NCBI GenBank assembly: GCA_026400595.1 | Contig: JAPLOT010000324.1 | Coordinates: 1-18,156 of the forward strand | DNA: 18,156 bases | Direction of reading: 5' to 3' | From: Alphaproteobacteria bacterium | GTDB taxonomy: Bacteria > Pseudomonadota > Alphaproteobacteria > Rhizobiales > Aestuariivirgaceae | Position numbers and translations under genes: made by a program | Shown: in pieces, positions 1-6,912 of the stretch | How positions within the stretch are numbered: the first letter of the stretch is position 1 | Layout of the letters: every line of letters begins with the position of its first letter | The notes under the pieces: model-generated | Told to the model about the DNA's origin: nothing | The model's input: the letters and a program-made list of their open reading frames with translations, nothing else | Database searches by the model: none

Positions 1-779
1 GCCGCGGCGGAGGCCGGCGGTTCCATGGCCACGAGACAGAGCAGTTGCAGGATGTGGTTCTGCACCATGTCGCGCAGCGCGCCGGCGGTGTCGTAGTAGC
101 CGGCACGGCCCTCGACGCCGAGGGTCTCGGCCACGGTGATCTGCACATGATCGATATGGGCGGAGTTCCAGAGGGGCTCGAACAATGCATTGGCGAAGCG
201 CAGCGCCATCAGGTTCTGCACCGTCTCCTTGCCGAGATAATGATCGATTCTGTAGATCTGCGGCTCGGAAAAGACCTTGACGATGGCGTCGTTCACGGCC
301 CTCCCCGAGGCGCCTGACTTGCCGAGCGGCTTCTCGATCACCACGCGGGTCTGCGGCGTCACCAGCCCGTGGCTGCCCAGCCGCTCGCAGATCGGTCCGA
401 ACAGGTCAGGTCCGACGGCCAGATAGAAGACGCGGATGCGGTCGCCCGTGTCGCCCAATGCTGCGGCGAGATCGTCCCAGTCGGCATCGCGCGACGCGTC
501 GACCGAGACGTAGCTGAGCCGTGCGAGAAACCGCGCCACGACATCGCCGGCCAGTTGATCGGCCGGCACATGCGCCTTGATCGCTGCCTCGGCGAAGGCG
601 TGGAATTCCGCGTTGCTCATGGCCCGGCGCGACGCGCCGATGATCCGCGCGCCCGGCGGAATCTGTCCCTGCAGGTCGCGATGAAAGAGCGCCGGCAGAA
701 GCTTGCGCTGCGCAAGGTCGCCCGTGGCCCCGAACACGACAAGGTCGAAGCTCTCCACGGGAATGATGCGGGGGGTCAT
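1..779 (-). CDS. zwf: glucose-6-phosphate 1-dehydrogenase, 5' part
   Basis: The reverse strand translates without a stop for 259 residues from the ATG at 779 and runs off the left edge, so roughly the first half of a protein of about 490 residues is present. The enzyme oxidises glucose-6-phosphate to 6-phosphogluconolactone with NADP(+), the entry to the Entner-Doudoroff and oxidative pentose phosphate pathways in the cytosol. Visible are the N-terminal dinucleotide-binding GATGDL (residues 17-22), an EKPLGK segment (149-154), the substrate-binding RIDHYLGKE (177-185, His180) and QNH (240-242), whose His242 corresponds to the catalytic base of the family. A purine-rich GGAAAG lies about 8 bases before the ATG. 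The gene is divergent from a fructokinase, which fits sugar catabolism. The family call is secure; cofactor preference cannot be read from the sequence. Confidence 0.97.
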   Translation of the reverse strand, partial: MTPRIIPVESFDLVVFGATGDLAQRKLLPALFHRDLQGQIPPGARIIGASRRAMSNAEFHAFAEAAIKAHVPADQLAGDVVARFLARLSYVSVDASRDADWDDLAAALGDTGDRIRVFYLAVGPDLFGPICERLGSHGLVTPQTRVVIEKPLGKSGASGRAVNDAIVKVFSEPQIYRIDHYLGKETVQNLMALRFANALFEPLWNSAHIDHVQITVAETLGVEGRAGYYDTAGALRDMVQNHILQLLCLVAMEPPASAA

Positions 780-939
780 TGAGGGTCTTTCCGCTGGATT
801 TGATGTGCGCCGCTCAGATAGACTGTTTCTCCGCATAGTCAAACATTGTGGCGATAATTCAACTGAATTGATTTATTGCCTTGTCTTGAAAAATGCGGCA
901 TAGTCATTGAAAAATAAAGATATTCTGGGAGGCCTTTGG
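780..939. promoter_or_regulatory. zwf-frk divergent promoter region
   Basis: This 160-bp gap is AT-rich compared with its surroundings. For the plus-strand kinase a plausible sigma-70-type pair is TTGCCT (876-881) and CATAGT (899-904) with 17-bp spacing, putting the start near 911. For zwf on the minus strand TTGACT (842 to 837) is a good -35 box, but only weak -10 candidates such as TATCTG (820 to 815) follow. Promoter positions are inferred by eye from consensus matches. Confidence 0.4.
856..869. promoter_or_regulatory. palindrome between zwf and frk, candidate operator
   Basis: AATTCA-AC-TGAATT is a perfect 6+6 bp inverted repeat with a 2-bp centre. It lies just upstream of the candidate kinase -35 box and about 15-30 bp behind the candidate zwf -35 box. 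Its place between two divergent sugar-metabolism genes would suit a shared regulator, but it does not closely match an operator I can name, and AT-rich 14-mers like this can arise by chance. Confidence 0.3.
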
Positions 940-1863
940 ATGATTCTCTGCTGTGGGGAAGCCCTGATCGACTTCCTGCCCCGGACGGGCAAGGATGGCG
1001 CCACGCTCTATCAGCCCTTCAATGGTGGCTCGGTCTACAACACGGCCATCGCGCTGGGCCGGCTGGGCAACCGGACAGGCCTCTTCACCGGACTGTCCAC
1101 CGATTTCTTCGGCGACATGCTGCGCGAGGGTCTGAAGGCCAGCAAGGTGGATCTGCGCTACATCAAGACCTGGGACCGGCCATCCACCCTTGCCTTCGTG
1201 AAGCTCACCGACGGCCATGCCCGCTATTCCTTCTTCGACGACAATTCCGCCGGCCGCATGCTGTCCCGCCGGGACCTTCCGCGGCTCGAGAAGACCGTTT
1301 CCGCCCTGCATTTCGGCTCCATCAGCCTGATCCCCGAACCCGGCGGCGCGACTCTGGAGGCGCTGATGAAGCGCGAGGCGCGGTCCCGTGTCATCACCCT
1401 CGATCCCAATATCCGCCCCGGCATGATCCGGGAGCGCCGCAAGCACATGGCGCGGCTCAACCGCATGATCGCCATGACCGACATCCTCAAGATCTCGGAC
1501 GAGGATGTCGCCTGGATGACGGGCAAGACCGATGTCGCGGCTGCGGCCCGCAAATGGCTCAAGGCCGGTGCGAAGATCGTGATCGTCACCCGTGGCGGCA
1601 ATGGCGTCGAGGCCTTCACGGCGCGTGACCGCATCTCCCGGTCTGCGGTGAAGGTGAAGGTGGCGGACACTGTCGGTGCCGGCGACACGTTTACGGCGGG
1701 CCTCATCACCGCCCTGCAGCGGGCGAAGCTGCTGACCAAGACACAGCTGGGCACCATCTCCGCCGCCGATCTTGATGCGGCGCTGGCCTTCGCGGCGCGG
1801 GCCGCGGCAGTCACCGTCGCGCGGCCGGGTTGCGACCCGCCCTGGGCCAGCGAGCTTGCTTGA
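940..1863 (+). CDS. frk: fructokinase-like PfkB/ribokinase family sugar kinase
   Basis: This 307-residue protein is the usual length for PfkB-family sugar kinases, which phosphorylate a sugar with ATP in the cytosol. The N-terminal GEALIDFLPR and the NGGSVYNTAIALGRLG segment (28-43) are sugar-side motifs; DPNIRP (155-160) and the C-terminal signature DTVGAGDTF (243-251) with catalytic Asp249 are intact. The sequence resembles rhizobial fructokinases, and rhizobial genomes often place frk next to zwf, which supports fructose as the substrate. The ATG at 940 is preferred over the upstream in-frame TTG at 907 because a GGGAGG ribosome site (about 929-934) precedes it and the protein then begins at the usual MILCCGEAL. 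Substrate specificity is inferred. Confidence 0.88.
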   Translation: MILCCGEALIDFLPRTGKDGATLYQPFNGGSVYNTAIALGRLGNRTGLFTGLSTDFFGDMLREGLKASKVDLRYIKTWDRPSTLAFVKLTDGHARYSFFDDNSAGRMLSRRDLPRLEKTVSALHFGSISLIPEPGGATLEALMKREARSRVITLDPNIRPGMIRERRKHMARLNRMIAMTDILKISDEDVAWMTGKTDVAAAARKWLKAGAKIVIVTRGGNGVEAFTARDRISRSAVKVKVADTVGAGDTFTAGLITALQRAKLLTKTQLGTISAADLDAALAFAARAAAVTVARPGCDPPWASELA

Positions 1864-1894
1864 CATTTGAGGCGCCGCCGCCGAGGTGAGCGCC

Positions 1895-4095
1895 ATGTCG
1901 TTTCCCGTCGATGCCATTGTCCCGCAGCTCGGCGCGGCCCTGTCCACGGGCCGCGCGGCGCTCCTCGTTGCCGAACCGGGTGCCGGCAAGACCACCCGCG
2001 TGCCGCTGCTGCTGCTCGATCAGCCCTGGCTCGACGGCCGCAAGATCGTCATGCTCGAGCCGCGCCGGCTTGCGGCGCGCGCCGCGGCGCGGCGCATGGC
2101 CGAGACGCTTGGCGAGGACGTGGGCGGCACGGTGGGCTATGCCGTGCGGCTCGACCGCAAGGTCTCGGGCCGCACCCGGATCGAGGTCGTCACCGAAGGC
2201 ATCCTCACCCGCCGCCTGCAGACCGATCCGGAGCTCTCCGGCGTGGGCCTCGTGATCTTCGACGAATTCCACGAGCGCTCGCTGGACGGTGACTTCGGCC
2301 TTGCGCTCACGCTCGACATCCAGAGAGGCCTGCGCGACGATCTCCGCATCCTCGTCATGTCGGCGACGCTCGACGCCGCGCGAGTTGCCGCGCATCTCGG
2401 CGATGCACCGGTGATCGATGCGCCGGGCCGGGTCTATCCGGTCGAGACGCGCTACCTGGAAAGGGCGCAGCGCCAGACCATGGCTGCGGATGCCGCCCGC
2501 GCCGTTCACCACGCCCTGAGCGAGACCGACAAGAGCCTGCTGGTCTTTCTGCCGGGCGAAGCCGAGATCCGCCGCACCGAGCAGGCGCTCAACGCTTCCG
2601 CCCTGCCGGAAGGAACCACCGTTCATCCGCTCTTCGGCGCCATGGGCTTTGCCGCCCAGGACGCAGCCATCAGGCCTGCGCCCGTGGGCCAGCGCAAGGT
2701 GGTGCTGGCGACCACGATCGCCGAGACCAGCCTCACCATCGAAGGCATCGGCGCCGTCATCGACACCGGCTACAAGCGCGTGCCACGCTTCGATCCGGCC
2801 TCCGGCATGACGGCGCTCCAGACCATCCGCGTCTCGCTCGCCTCCGCCGACCAGCGGCGCGGCCGGGCCGGGAGGCTTGGGCCCGGCGTCTGCTACCGGC
2901 TCTGGCCCGAGGCCGAGACGCGCGCTCTGGTGCCGCACGATGTCCCCGAGATCTTCGTCGCCGACCTGGCCCCGCTGGCGCTGGAACTCGCGGCATGGGG
3001 CCTGTCCGATCCCCTCGGCCTGCCATGGCTCGATCCGCCGCCGGCTGCCGCCTTCGCCCAGGCCTGTGACCTTCTCAAGCGCCTCGAGGCAATCGACCAG
3101 GACGGCCGCATCACGGCCATGGGCAAGGCCATGGTGAGGCTGCCGCTCCACCCGCGGCTCGCCCACATGGTCGTCCGTGGACGGAGCATGCGGGCGGCCG
3201 AGATCGCCGCCATGCTGTCGGAACGCGATGGCCTTCCGCGCGATGCCGGGGCCGATATCGGCGGCCGGCTGGCGCGCATCCATGGCGCGGTGCGCGACCG
3301 CATCCGCCAGTCGGCCCGCCAGATCCGTCAGATCGCCGGCATCGATGACGACGGAGAGGGCCTGAGCGACGGGGTGCTGGTGGCGCTCGCCTTTCCGGAC
3401 CGCATCGCCCAGCGCCGCGGCGGCGACCGCCGCGCCTCGGTGCGCTGGTGCTGGAGGAACGGCCGTCGACGACGGCGGGTCCGGAGGCCGTGGCAACTGC
3501 CATGCTTCAGGGCATCCGCGAGATGGGCCTTGCCTGCCTGCCCTGGAGCGAGGGCGCCAGGTCGCTGCGGGCCCGCGTCCAGTTCCTGCGAAGGATGTTT
3601 CCCGACGCGGCCTGGCCCGATCTCGCCGATGATCACCTGCGCGCCACGCTCGAAGACTGGTTGCTGCCCTATCTTCCGGGCATCTCGCGGCAGGCGCATC
3701 TCGATCGGCTGGACCTGCATCAGATCCTGCAGTCCCTCATCCCGCATGATCTTCAGCGCCGCATGGACAGGCTCGCGCCGGTGCGGATCGCAGTTCCTTC
3801 CGGTGCCGATGTGCGCATCGACTACGAGACCGAGGGCGATCCCGTGCTGCGCGTGCGCCTGCAGGAGATGTTCGGCCTTGCCCGCACGCCGGCCATTGCC
3901 GAGGGCCGCAGCCCGCTCCGCATCGAACTGCTCTCGCCGGCCGGCCGGCCCCTGGCCGTCACGCAGTCGCTGGAAACCTTCTGGACCAATGGCTACCCCT
4001 CGGTTCGCGCCGACATGCGCGGGCGCTATCCCAAGCATTCCTGGCCCGACGATCCGCTCACTGCCCCACCGGTCAAGCCACGCCGGCTGCGCTGA
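1895..4095 (+). pseudogene. hrpB: ATP-dependent helicase HrpB, internal deletion with frameshift
   Basis: HrpB is a DEAH-box superfamily 2 helicase of about 810-820 residues. The first frame, from ATG 1895 (AGGTGAG ahead of it), carries Walker A GAGKTT (29-34), DEFH box (123-126), MSAT (155-158), motif VI QRRGRAGR (321-328) and the helical region up to FPDRIAQRR near 3418. It then turns into an Arg/Trp-rich unrelated sequence ending at 4123. The HrpB C-terminal domain resumes in another frame from about 3421, reading RLGALVLEERPS and then LPWSEGARSLRARVQFLR, and stops at 4095. The two parts sum to about 735 residues, so about 75-85 family residues are missing at the join (about 3419-3436), besides the frame change. 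This looks like a real deletion or an assembly collapse in a GC-rich repeat, not a single-base error. The helicase core could still be made, fused to a nonsense tail. Confidence 0.85.
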
Positions 4096-4132
4096 TCTCG
4101 ACAGACCGCAATCCCGCAACTAGGGTTCGCCC

Positions 4133-5236
4133 ATGACCATTCTTGCCCCCATCCACGCCGTTCTCGCCCGCACCGGGCTCGACGCCGTCATCCTCGTGCC
4201 CGGAGCCAATTTCCGCCGCGTCTTCCGCAAGGACTTTCACCAGATGGAGCGGCCGCTCGAGGTGATCGTCCCGCGCGACGGTACGCCTGTCGCCATCGTG
4301 CCCAATCTCGAGATGGGCTCCTTCGCGCCCATCGGATTTCCGGGCGAGGTCTTCGACTGGCGCGACGAGACCGGCTACATGGACGCCTTCATGGCCGCGG
4401 GTGCTGCGCTGCCGCAGCTGCGCGACGGCGCCCGCATCGGTGTCGAAGGACAGCGCATGCGCGTCTTCGATCTGCTGGCCCTGCAGAAGGCGCTGCCGGG
4501 TGCCGTCTTCGTCGATGCCCATGCCGAGATTTCGGCCATCCGCCTTCACAAGCTGCCGGAGGAGATCGAACTGCAGCGCAAGGCCATCCGCCTGTCCGAA
4601 GCCGCGCTCGAAGACACGCTGCGCGAGATCCGGGTGGGCATGAGCGAGACCGAGATCGAATCGCTGCTGCTGCGCAACCTCTTCGCCCATGGTGCCGACG
4701 GACTGGCCTTCGCGCCCATCGTGGCGGCGGGCGACAATGCGGCGAAGCCCCACGCCCATGCCCGGGCGGACTACCGCATCAAGCCGGGCGACGCACTGCT
4801 CTTCGATTTCGGCGGCAGTTGCCAGGGCTACAGCGCCGACATCACCCGCACCTTCTTCGTCAAGGAGGTCTCGGACTTCGACCGCGCCTTCTACGAGACC
4901 GTGTTGGCCGCCAACGCGAAGGGCCGCGAAGTGTCGCGCGCCGGGATCACCGCCTCGGACGTCGACGACGCCGTGCAGAAGGTGCTGGAGACCTCGCAAT
5001 TCGCGGCCTTCCGTCGTCACAAGACCGGCCACGGCCTCGGCCTCGACATCCACGAGGCGCCGCAGATCATGCGCGGCAACCGCCAGCTTCTGGAGCCCGG
5101 CATGGTCTTCACCATCGAGCCCGGCCTCTATCGCGACGGCGAGGCCGGTGTCCGCATCGAGGACGACGTGGTCGTCACCGAATCCGGCATCGAGTGCCTG
5201 ACCAGTTTCCCGAGGGATCTCCGGCTGGTGGGCTGA
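4133..5236 (+). CDS. M24-family metallopeptidase (Xaa-Pro aminopeptidase-like)
   Basis: This 367-residue cytosolic protein has the two-domain layout of PepP/PepQ-type enzymes: an N-terminal creatinase-like domain (about 1-140) and a C-terminal pita-bread fold (about 150-360). All five expected metal ligands are visible: Asp225 (LLFDFGG), Asp236 (GYSADITRTF), His300 (TGHGLGLDIHE), Glu329 (FTIEPG) and Glu343 (VRIEDDV), with the auxiliary His207 in KPHAHA. It should therefore be an active dinuclear metal hydrolase cleaving Xaa-Pro bonds or a related substrate. AGGG lies 6 bases before the ATG. It follows the hrpB remnant by 37 bases and faces the cupin gene. The exact substrate (aminopeptidase, dipeptidase or creatinase-like) cannot be decided from sequence. 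Confidence 0.9.
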   Translation: MTILAPIHAVLARTGLDAVILVPGANFRRVFRKDFHQMERPLEVIVPRDGTPVAIVPNLEMGSFAPIGFPGEVFDWRDETGYMDAFMAAGAALPQLRDGARIGVEGQRMRVFDLLALQKALPGAVFVDAHAEISAIRLHKLPEEIELQRKAIRLSEAALEDTLREIRVGMSETEIESLLLRNLFAHGADGLAFAPIVAAGDNAAKPHAHARADYRIKPGDALLFDFGGSCQGYSADITRTFFVKEVSDFDRAFYETVLAANAKGREVSRAGITASDVDDAVQKVLETSQFAAFRRHKTGHGLGLDIHEAPQIMRGNRQLLEPGMVFTIEPGLYRDGEAGVRIEDDVVVTESGIECLTSFPRDLRLVG

Positions 5237-5260
5237 GGGGTCCGGCCAGCGGATCGCGCC

Positions 5261-5644
5261 TCAACCGTTCTTCATTTCCACCCGGATTCCATGCACCGTC
5301 ATGTCGCACGCATTCAGAACCCGGCCCGGCGGTTGTGGCGCCATGTGAACCACCAGGCTACCTTTGCCGTCCCAGGCCTGAATGGCCTGGATCACGTCAC
5401 GGTTCGGTGGCAGCTGCGTTCCATCCGGCGCGAAGTCGTGGATGGGCCCCTTCACCTGATCCAGCACGAAGACCGACGGCCAGCGATGGTGGTGAACCGG
5501 TTCCTCGTCGTTCGGTTCGAGCGTGACCTCCAGTACGCGCAGGCGTTCGTTCTCGAACAGGACGCGGTGGTGTTTTGGCGCAGCAACCACGGCATCCAAA
5601 GCCTGGTCCCAAGTGGAAGGATCGGATTCGACGGGTGTTGTCAT
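5261..5644 (-). CDS. small cupin-domain protein
   Basis: This 127-residue single-domain protein starts at ATG 5644. That start is chosen over an in-frame upstream ATG at 5719 because GGGGAGA sits directly ahead of it and because the longer form would begin inside the operator region. The core RVLEVTLEPNDEEPVHHHRW (about 36-55) is typical of small cupins, with His51-53 as likely metal ligands, followed by a PSVFVLDQ strand and a final VHGIRVEMKNG strand. Some such proteins bind metals and small molecules or act as sugar or acid isomerases or dioxygenases; nothing here fixes the role. It is divergent from a LacI-type regulator and is its most likely target. It ends 24 bases from the M24 peptidase stop, in convergent orientation. 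Confidence 0.8.
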   Translation of the reverse strand: MTTPVESDPSTWDQALDAVVAAPKHHRVLFENERLRVLEVTLEPNDEEPVHHHRWPSVFVLDQVKGPIHDFAPDGTQLPPNRDVIQAIQAWDGKGSLVVHMAPQPPGRVLNACDMTVHGIRVEMKNG

Positions 5645-5699
5645 GGGTGTCTCCCCAACTCGAGTGTGACTCTCAAATGGCGAAAGCAAAGCGGATCCG

Positions 5700-5711
5700 T
5701 GGATCGATCCA
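5700..5711. promoter_or_regulatory. operator copy 1 for LacI-family regulator (TGGATCGATCCA)
   Basis: TGGATCGATCCA is a perfect 12-bp palindrome with a central CG, the usual shape of a LacI/GalR half-site pair. It lies around the expected transcription start of the cupin gene (minus strand), where a bound repressor would block initiation. A second copy sharing the same 12-bp core lies 55 bp away. Confidence 0.7.
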
Positions 5712-5717
5712 AACGAC

Positions 5718-5746
5718 ATATTTCACTCATATCATAATTGCGTCAA
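5718..5746 (-). promoter_or_regulatory. candidate promoter of the cupin gene
   Basis: On the minus strand TTGACG (5746 to 5741) is a strong -35 match. It is followed after 17 bases by a weak -10, AAATAT (5723 to 5718), within an AT-rich stretch. The predicted start, near 5711, falls on operator copy 1, while operator copy 2 lies just upstream of the -35. The -35 is the stronger evidence; the -10 is only half matched. Confidence 0.5.
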
Positions 5747-5753
5747 CAAAATT

Positions 5754-5767
5754 TTGGATCGATCCAA
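5754..5767. promoter_or_regulatory. operator copy 2 for LacI-family regulator (TTGGATCGATCCAA)
   Basis: TTGGATCGATCCAA is a perfect 14-bp palindrome that contains the 12-bp core of copy 1. It ends 33 bases before the regulator's ATG, so it is well placed for autoregulation of the LacI-family gene and, with copy 1, for looping across the cupin promoter. The centres are 55 bp apart, about five helical turns. Confidence 0.75.
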
Positions 5768-5799
5768 GAAATCATGTAGGTTGAGGGGGAGGGCATGGC

Positions 5800-6852
5800 A
5801 TGCGCAAGAACGGGCTTTCGAGGTTGATCGACGTTGCGGTCGCAGCAGGCGTCTCGCGGAGCACCGCATCGAATGTCTTCAGCGCCCCTGATCGCGTGCG
5901 GCCGGAGCTGCGCGAGCGGGTGGAGGCGGCTGCGCGCGCGCTCGGCTACCTGGGTCCGGACCCCAGGGCGAAACTGTTGCGAGCCGGAAAGGTGAACGCC
6001 ATCGGCGTGATTCCGCCAGCGGAGCTGGGCGTGGCCGACACACTCCGCAATCCCGTCTTTGCCAAGTTCCTGCTCGGGGTGGGCGAAGCTTGCGATATGA
6101 GAGGCGCCAGCCTCTTGGTCATTCCGGATGGTCCCGCCCACCACGGCACGCGATCGGCGCTTGTCGACGGACTCATCTTCGGACGCATCGAGCATCTCGG
6201 CATGGTCAGGCCGGCGCAGCTCCGCCGTCTGCCCTTCGCTGTCGTCGACTTCGATGCAGGCCCCGAGATCGGCACGGTCAAGGTCGACTCGCGCCTGGGT
6301 TCTTGTGAGGCGGCGCGTCATCTCATTGCATTGGGGCATCGGCGATTCGCGATTGTCTCCTTTCTGCGCAGCGCAGGCCCTGCCCGCGTCTACCCTCCGT
6401 CCCGGCACCGTTCGCCGGAGGTTGCCGGCATGTTCATCGATCAGGAAAAGCTGCGCGGCTACGCCGATGCCTTCTCGGAAGCCGGACTGGACATCGCAGA
6501 AGTTCCGATCGTGCAGGCCAATCCCTGGGACATTGCCGCGGCCCCTATCGTGCTCGATGCGGCGCCGGAAGCAACGGCGATCCTCTCCATGTCGGTGATG
6601 CAGGCCCTCGCGGTGGTCAAGGAGGCGCGGAGGCGAGGCATTGCCGTCCCGTCGCAGCTGTCGGTCGTCGGTTACAACGACATCGCCGAAGCCGCGCAGA
6701 GCGAACCGCCGCTGACGACCATCGACGCGCGGGGCGTCGACAAGGGGCGACTCGCCGCAGAGATGGTCTTTGCCGGCGGTCCGCCTCGCCAGGAAATCCT
6801 CGTCCCACGCCTTGTGATCCGGCAGTCCACCGCGCCGCCGCCGCGCCGCTGA
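5800..6852 (+). CDS. LacI/GalR-family transcriptional regulator
   Basis: This 350-residue protein has a LacI-type helix-turn-helix at the N-terminus (LIDVAVAAGVSRSTASNVFS, 9-28), the ALGY segment before the hinge (47-50), and a periplasmic-binding-protein-like effector domain from about residue 65 that includes DGLIFGRIE, EAARHLIALGHRRFA and the late GYNDIAEAAQSEPPLTTID block. It should bind palindromic DNA as a dimer and respond to a small, probably sugar-related, ligand. The recognition helix reads SRSTASNV. The ATG at 5800 is taken because GAGGGGGAGGG precedes it at a good distance; another ATG at 5795 is out of frame. Two GATCGATC palindromes in the preceding gap are its probable sites. 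No transporter or catabolic operon adjoins it, so its effector is unknown. Confidence 0.92.
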   Translation: MRKNGLSRLIDVAVAAGVSRSTASNVFSAPDRVRPELRERVEAAARALGYLGPDPRAKLLRAGKVNAIGVIPPAELGVADTLRNPVFAKFLLGVGEACDMRGASLLVIPDGPAHHGTRSALVDGLIFGRIEHLGMVRPAQLRRLPFAVVDFDAGPEIGTVKVDSRLGSCEAARHLIALGHRRFAIVSFLRSAGPARVYPPSRHRSPEVAGMFIDQEKLRGYADAFSEAGLDIAEVPIVQANPWDIAAAPIVLDAAPEATAILSMSVMQALAVVKEARRRGIAVPSQLSVVGYNDIAEAAQSEPPLTTIDARGVDKGRLAAEMVFAGGPPRQEILVPRLVIRQSTAPPPRR

Positions 6853-6912
6853 CCGGGCCTTCGCCGCGCCGCTTGACCATAGGCCGCCGCCCTGTCAAAC
6901 ACCGCGCCAACC

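Noticed and set aside
904..1995. Long minus-strand open frame of 363 codons opposite the fructokinase gene
   Set aside because: It mirrors a well-supported kinase gene, its sequence is rich in Gly, Ala, Arg and Asp as expected from an antisense GC-rich frame, and no family motif is visible.
1811..3496. 561-codon minus-strand frame opposite hrpB
   Set aside because: It is antisense to clear helicase motifs and has low-complexity GC-driven composition, typical of a shadow frame.
3437..4123. Continuation of the first hrpB frame past the junction
   Set aside because: The sequence turns Arg/Ser/Trp-rich with no family similarity, while the true HrpB C-terminal domain is in another frame; it is only an out-of-frame tail.
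4073..5053. 326-codon minus-strand frame opposite the M24 peptidase gene
   Set aside because: The plus strand keeps all five metal ligands; the antisense frame has no recognisable domain.
5291..5737. 148-codon plus-strand frame opposite the cupin gene
   Set aside because: It would read through both operators and overlaps a cupin gene with clear HHH motif and ribosome site on the other strand.
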